In this document: piece by piece, positions 6,837 to 9,868 of the stretch
How the letters are laid out: each line of letters begins with the position of its first letter
Position numbering within the stretch: the stretch's first letter is position 1
Origin: Burkholderiaceae bacterium
GTDB lineage: Bacteria; Pseudomonadota; Gammaproteobacteria; Burkholderiales; Burkholderiaceae_C
Direction of reading: 5' to 3'
NCBI GenBank assembly: GCA_023260315.1
Contig: JALQVQ010000118.1
Span: 1-9,868 of the forward strand
Length of the DNA: 9,868 bases
Made by a program: the position numbers and the translations under genes
The notes under the pieces: generated by a model
Seen by the model: only the letters and a program-made list of their open reading frames with translations
What the model was told of the DNA's origin: nothing
Databases searched by the model: none

Positions 6837-7826
6837 TTAAGCTTGCAAGGCCGCCCACATTTCTTTATCTCGCTCCGCCGTCCAAATACGGGGATGTTTA
6901 ATGCCTTGGGCTTCATCAAATGCACGGGTGACATCGAAAGGTAAGCAATGCTCATAAATGAAAACATGGCCAAAAATTGGATCCATCGCCTGACGGGTAT
7001 GTGCCATTGCTGCCTTCAAGTCAAGACCCTGAGCCGCCGCCTCTTGACCACAACGGTAAAGGGTTTCAACCCAGCGCTTGGTGTAGTCCAAGGCCTTGTT
7101 CACCCCGTCCACACCTTTCATGGCTTCGCCACGCCCGGGAACCAAGGCGCGCGCATTCAATTGGCGCAAGACCTCTAAGGTTGCTGGCCACTCAGCGAGT
7201 TGGGCATCACCGGTATAAACACCCGCCTCGTATTCAACCAAGTCCCCGCTGTACAACACCCCCTCAGCCTCAACCCAAGCAATGGTGTCGCCTTTGGTGT
7301 GTCCGGGACCTGGGTGCCAAACCTGAACCTGAACGCCGCCTAAATCCAAGGTGATTTTGCCGGGGACCTCCCCTGCGACGGGGTTGCCCCCACCAATCAC
7401 CAAGGTCGGCCATGTCAGCCCAGGGACAGAGTCTGCACCCTCGAAGAGTCGGGGAAACCGCTCCATCTCGCTTTGCATGTCTTGCGCACCGCGCTCTTGG
7501 ATCAGCTCTAACGTGCCTTGGCTCGCAATCACCTCTGTGGCACCTTCCGCCTTGTAAGCACTCGCGCCCAAAACGCGGACCGCGTGGTAGTGCGTCAACA
7601 AAACGTACTTAATGGGCTTGTCGCTGACCGTTCGGATTTTCGCGATTAGATCCTGCGCCATCAGTGGCGTCGCGGTGGTGTCGCAAACCATGATGGCATC
7701 GTCACCGATGATCACGCCGCTGTTGGGATCTCCCTCGGCGGTATAGGCCCAACAATGGGGCGAGAGTTGCTCAAAAGTAACTTTCTTAGCGGTTAAGTCG
7801 GCTTGACTCGCAAACGCCTTACTCAT
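6837..7826 (-). CDS. MBL-fold metallo-hydrolase-like protein with altered second metal site
   Basis: 329-residue protein of the metallo-beta-lactamase fold. Strand-loop motifs occur in order: NSGVIIGDDAIMVCDTTATP (~35-54), THYHAVR (78-84), PGPGHTKGDT (172-181), YSGDLVE (192-198) and LVPGRGEAM (228-236). The usual HxHxDH is HYHAVR, keeping both His (79, 81) but replacing Asp with Val83 and His with Arg84. The late PGHG ligand is PGRG (Arg232). His176 and the bridging Asp195 remain. One metal site (His79, His81, His176) should therefore survive while the second is lost; known hydrolase chemistry cannot be assumed. The ATG at 7826 has GGAG 8 bases before it and is preferred to a TTG at 7832. No signal peptide is seen. 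The gene lies 21 bases after the cyclo-ligase gene, so the two are probably co-transcribed. Substrate unknown; relatives include glyoxalase II-like and quinoprotein-associated hydrolases. Confidence 0.85.
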   Translation of the reverse strand: MSKAFASQADLTAKKVTFEQLSPHCWAYTAEGDPNSGVIIGDDAIMVCDTTATPLMAQDLIAKIRTVSDKPIKYVLLTHYHAVRVLGASAYKAEGATEVIASQGTLELIQERGAQDMQSEMERFPRLFEGADSVPGLTWPTLVIGGGNPVAGEVPGKITLDLGGVQVQVWHPGPGHTKGDTIAWVEAEGVLYSGDLVEYEAGVYTGDAQLAEWPATLEVLRQLNARALVPGRGEAMKGVDGVNKALDYTKRWVETLYRCGQEAAAQGLDLKAAMAHTRQAMDPIFGHVFIYEHCLPFDVTRAFDEAQGIKHPRIWTAERDKEMWAALQA

Positions 7827-7834
7827 ACTCAAAA

Positions 7835-7838
7835 CTCC
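7835..7838 (-). promoter_or_regulatory. Ribosome-binding site of the MBL-fold gene
   Basis: GGAG on the minus strand, 8 bases before the ATG at 7826, inside the 21-base gap after the cyclo-ligase stop codon. The TTG at 7832 would be only 2 bases from it, which excludes that start. Confidence 0.65.
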
Positions 7839-7847
7839 AAAAAATAA

Positions 7848-8507
7848 TTAATCACGTGACCCAAGGCTCGGCATCACGGTAGGCCAAACCACCCCATTTT
7901 CATTCAAGATGGCATCCAACGGAATGTCATGCGGCTCTGGCTCTAAGTCAGGCAAGAAGGCATTGGCAAACCCAAGGCCAACGGTAAAGGGCCGTGGGGT
8001 GAGTGCTGCCAAGGTGCGGTCATAAAAACCGCCGCCGTACCCCAGCCGATAGCCCCCTGGACCATAACCAACGCAAGGAATGAATAACAAAGTGGGCACC
8101 AAAACCTCTGTGCCCTTGGGTTTCGGAATGCCATAGGCATCAGGCTCCATGGGGCAACCCGGGTACCAAGCATGAAACTGCAAAGTTTTGTCGGTCTTGT
8201 TCATGACGGGCAAGCCGATCCGACGCTGAATCGGCGCCTCGACAGCATCCCCTTCTCGCCCAGCTTCTTGCCACCGAAACAGCGCGGGCAGTACGTCGAA
8301 TTCACCCTTGATTGGCCAGTAAGCACCGATCACGGTATCGGCGCGCTCGACCAACCAAACGCGCAAGACCCTTTGCAACCAGTCCGATCGTCCCTCATGG
8401 TCGCTCATGGTTAACCGCTGATCGACCAAATGGCGACGCCAGGATGATTTTTCTGCATTCGACGTGAGCGCCGATTTTTTCGGAGAATTGTCGTTACTTG
8501 TATCCAT
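7848..8507 (-). CDS. 5-formyltetrahydrofolate cyclo-ligase
   Basis: Converts 5-formyltetrahydrofolate to 5,10-methenyltetrahydrofolate with ATP in the cytoplasm, returning a storage folate to one-carbon metabolism. At 219 residues it has the usual size (about 190-220). Visible: the N-terminal basic helix KSSWRRHLVDQRLTMSD (~20-36), VIGAYWPIKGEFD (59-71) at the substrate pocket, PVMNKTDKTLQFHAW, the central AYGIPKPKG and VPTLLFIPCVGYGPGGYRLG, and the family hallmark GYGGGFYDR (156-164), followed by EPHDIPLDAI near the end. The ATG at 8507 is preferred over an in-frame GTG at 8534, which would overlap the divergent slt start; GAAGGA lies 12 bases upstream, a rather long spacing. The first ~20 residues are Ser/Asn/Lys-rich and not conserved. 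First gene of a unit with the MBL-fold gene. Gene symbol in this group is variously fau or ygfA; I leave it blank. Confidence 0.95.
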   Translation of the reverse strand: MDTSNDNSPKKSALTSNAEKSSWRRHLVDQRLTMSDHEGRSDWLQRVLRVWLVERADTVIGAYWPIKGEFDVLPALFRWQEAGREGDAVEAPIQRRIGLPVMNKTDKTLQFHAWYPGCPMEPDAYGIPKPKGTEVLVPTLLFIPCVGYGPGGYRLGYGGGFYDRTLAALTPRPFTVGLGFANAFLPDLEPEPHDIPLDAILNENGVVWPTVMPSLGSRD

Positions 8508-8516
8508 AATCGATTC

Positions 8517-9868
8517 ATGTCCTTCACAACGCACACACGCGAGTCACAACGCAACGGGTCAAAGCACCTGTGGCGCAGTATTGGCCTGAGCGTCCTGCTT
8601 AGCATGCTAACCCTTGCGAGCCCTCTTGCGTCATGGGCAGCCAGTAAAAGCAATGTTGGCGACAAAAATCTGCTGGCCATGCAAGCCGCCTACGCCCGCA
8701 ATCAGACCGCACGCTTAACGGCATTGTTACCCACATTAACTGGGCACCCACTCGAATCACTGGGCGCTTATTGGACACTCAAAGCAAACCTCGAAAACGC
8801 CACCCCTCAAGCGGTCAACGCTTTCTTCAAACGCTGGCAGGGCACCTACTGGGAAGACCGGTTGCGCAACGATTGGATGCTGCTGCTGATTGACCGACAG
8901 GCGTGGCCGGCCTTGATCGACGCACACAACGGTTACCGCATGCGTGACGATGATCAGATCACGTGCGGCATGTGGCGCGCGCAGCGAAAGCTCGGACAGC
9001 CGCAGACCGTCGATGCGGCGGCAATCATCGCGTTATGGTTCCAAGAGGCGCCAGGTTATCGCCGCTGCCAGCAGGCGGTCAGCGATCTGGCGGCAGATCA
9101 GCAGATCAGCGCTGATCTCATTTGGGCGCGTGCGCGTCAAGGCGCCGAGAACGACAGTCGCTCCACCATGCTTGGTGCGCTGACTCTCATTGATACCGCT
9201 GCGGAGCCAGCGGGTAAAACACTTTTTGGACAACCCTATTTATGGCTTGAACGATACGGCCAGCAAGCGCCGTCAAGCGACTGGATTGCGCTGGCATTGA
9301 TTCGAATGGCGGTGAACGATAACCGCTACCTCACACCGTCGCTCGAACGCTGGATGCCAACCCTTGACGCCACGCAACAGCAACAGGTCGAGGCAACGAT
9401 CGCGACCTTGGCTGCCCGACGATCAGAGCCAAACGCGCACGCACTTTTCGCACGCATTGATAACCGTTACCTCACCGACCGACAAAGAGCTTGGAAGGTC
9501 AGAGCGGCACTGCGACAACAAGACTGGTCAGTGGTGAGTGCGACCGTTCAAAGCATGCAAGCCGACCAACAAAGCGAGAGCGTTTGGCAGTACTGGTTGG
9601 CACGCGCTCACCTGGCAACGCAAAACGCAGATGCGATCGCGCAAGCGCGCGGTATCCTCAGCCGTATCGCCAAAGGCGACGACTACTACGGCCTACTGGC
9701 CCGCGATACGCTGGGACAAAAAATAAGCATCGCCGACAAGCGTCTTAAGCCCAGCAAAGCGGATTTGAAGCGCGTGGGCATGGACCCCAATATTCGTGCG
9801 GCATTGTCGGCATTTCAGCTCAATCTCGAAAGCGAAGCATCGCGTCAATGGACCTACGCTGTCGCGCT
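8517..9868 (+). CDS. slt: Soluble lytic murein transglycosylase (Slt70-like), 3' partial
   Basis: The frame is open from ATG 8517 to the right edge (450 complete codons). Residues 1-~41 form a signal peptide: a basic, polar n-region (MSFTTHTRESQRNGSKHLWR), hydrophobic SIGLSVLLSMLTLASPLA and SWA before the likely cleavage site, so the protein is periplasmic. The rest is an all-helical superhelix with Slt70-like repeats, for example LLAMQAAYARNQTARLTALLP, HPLESLGAYWTLKANL, FFKRWQGTYWEDRLRNDWML, VWQYWLARAHLA and DDYYGLLARDTLG (388-400). Slt enzymes cleave the MurNAc-GlcNAc bond of peptidoglycan with formation of 1,6-anhydro-MurNAc; their catalytic domain with the Glu and the linker domain lie at the C-terminus, beyond this window. 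E. coli Slt is about 645 residues, so some 200 are missing. The gene is divergent from the cyclo-ligase. No good Shine-Dalgarno stands before the ATG; no other in-frame ATG preserves the signal peptide. Confidence 0.88.
   Translation, partial: MSFTTHTRESQRNGSKHLWRSIGLSVLLSMLTLASPLASWAASKSNVGDKNLLAMQAAYARNQTARLTALLPTLTGHPLESLGAYWTLKANLENATPQAVNAFFKRWQGTYWEDRLRNDWMLLLIDRQAWPALIDAHNGYRMRDDDQITCGMWRAQRKLGQPQTVDAAAIIALWFQEAPGYRRCQQAVSDLAADQQISADLIWARARQGAENDSRSTMLGALTLIDTAAEPAGKTLFGQPYLWLERYGQQAPSSDWIALALIRMAVNDNRYLTPSLERWMPTLDATQQQQVEATIATLAARRSEPNAHALFARIDNRYLTDRQRAWKVRAALRQQDWSVVSATVQSMQADQQSESVWQYWLARAHLATQNADAIAQARGILSRIAKGDDYYGLLARDTLGQKISIADKRLKPSKADLKRVGMDPNIRAALSAFQLNLESEASRQWTYAVA

Noticed and set aside
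8508..8534. GTG start for the cyclo-ligase at 8534
   Set aside because: It would overlap the slt start codon and has no Shine-Dalgarno; the added residues are not family-like.
9033..9233. Minus-strand 66-residue frame opposite slt
   Set aside because: It is antisense to Slt superhelix coding sequence, with no recognisable motif or ribosome-binding site.

Overview
The window looks like chromosomal DNA of a betaproteobacterium, most likely a member of the Burkholderiales. The MetK sequence, the imuA-imuB-dnaE2 mutagenesis cassette and the divergent 5-formyltetrahydrofolate cyclo-ligase / soluble lytic transglycosylase pair all fit that group. I assign it from protein character only; genus cannot be given. 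No RNA gene, CRISPR array, insertion sequence or origin is visible, and there is no gene-free stretch longer than about 200 bases.

Layout. (1) Positions 1-1094, plus strand: one open frame enters from the left edge. Its first ~73 codons read as the C-terminal tail of a phage tail tape measure protein. It then passes in frame into the C-terminal three quarters of S-adenosylmethionine synthetase (MetK). The N-terminal ~100 MetK residues, including the HPDK active-site segment, are absent. This is the strangest thing in the window: a real rearrangement or an assembly chimera. (2) Positions 1121-6633, minus strand: imuA, imuB and dnaE2 (imuC) overlap head to tail, the classical SOS-inducible mutagenic translesion cassette. 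A near-consensus LexA box lies just upstream of imuA, and a hairpin followed by a T run lies between box and start codon. (3) Positions 6634-6836: intergenic region with that control region, a strong intrinsic terminator and a perfect 12-bp palindrome. (4) Positions 6837-8507, minus strand: a two-gene unit of 5-formyltetrahydrofolate cyclo-ligase followed by an MBL-fold protein whose second metal site is altered. (5) Positions 8517-9868, plus strand: the exported lytic transglycosylase Slt, running off the right edge before its catalytic domain.

How the genes work together. ImuA, ImuB and DnaE2 act as one damage-induced machine: ImuB is a catalytically dead Y-family adaptor that brings the error-prone polymerase DnaE2 to the sliding clamp, and ImuA is a RecA-like accessory protein. 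The terminator at 6738-6776 isolates this LexA-controlled unit from the housekeeping folate/MBL unit upstream. Slt is a periplasmic peptidoglycan enzyme transcribed divergently, with only 9 bases between its start codon and that of the cyclo-ligase. I did not find a wholly novel system; the points worth checking are the tape-measure/metK junction, the metal-ligand changes in the MBL protein, the short ImuB and the imuA leader.
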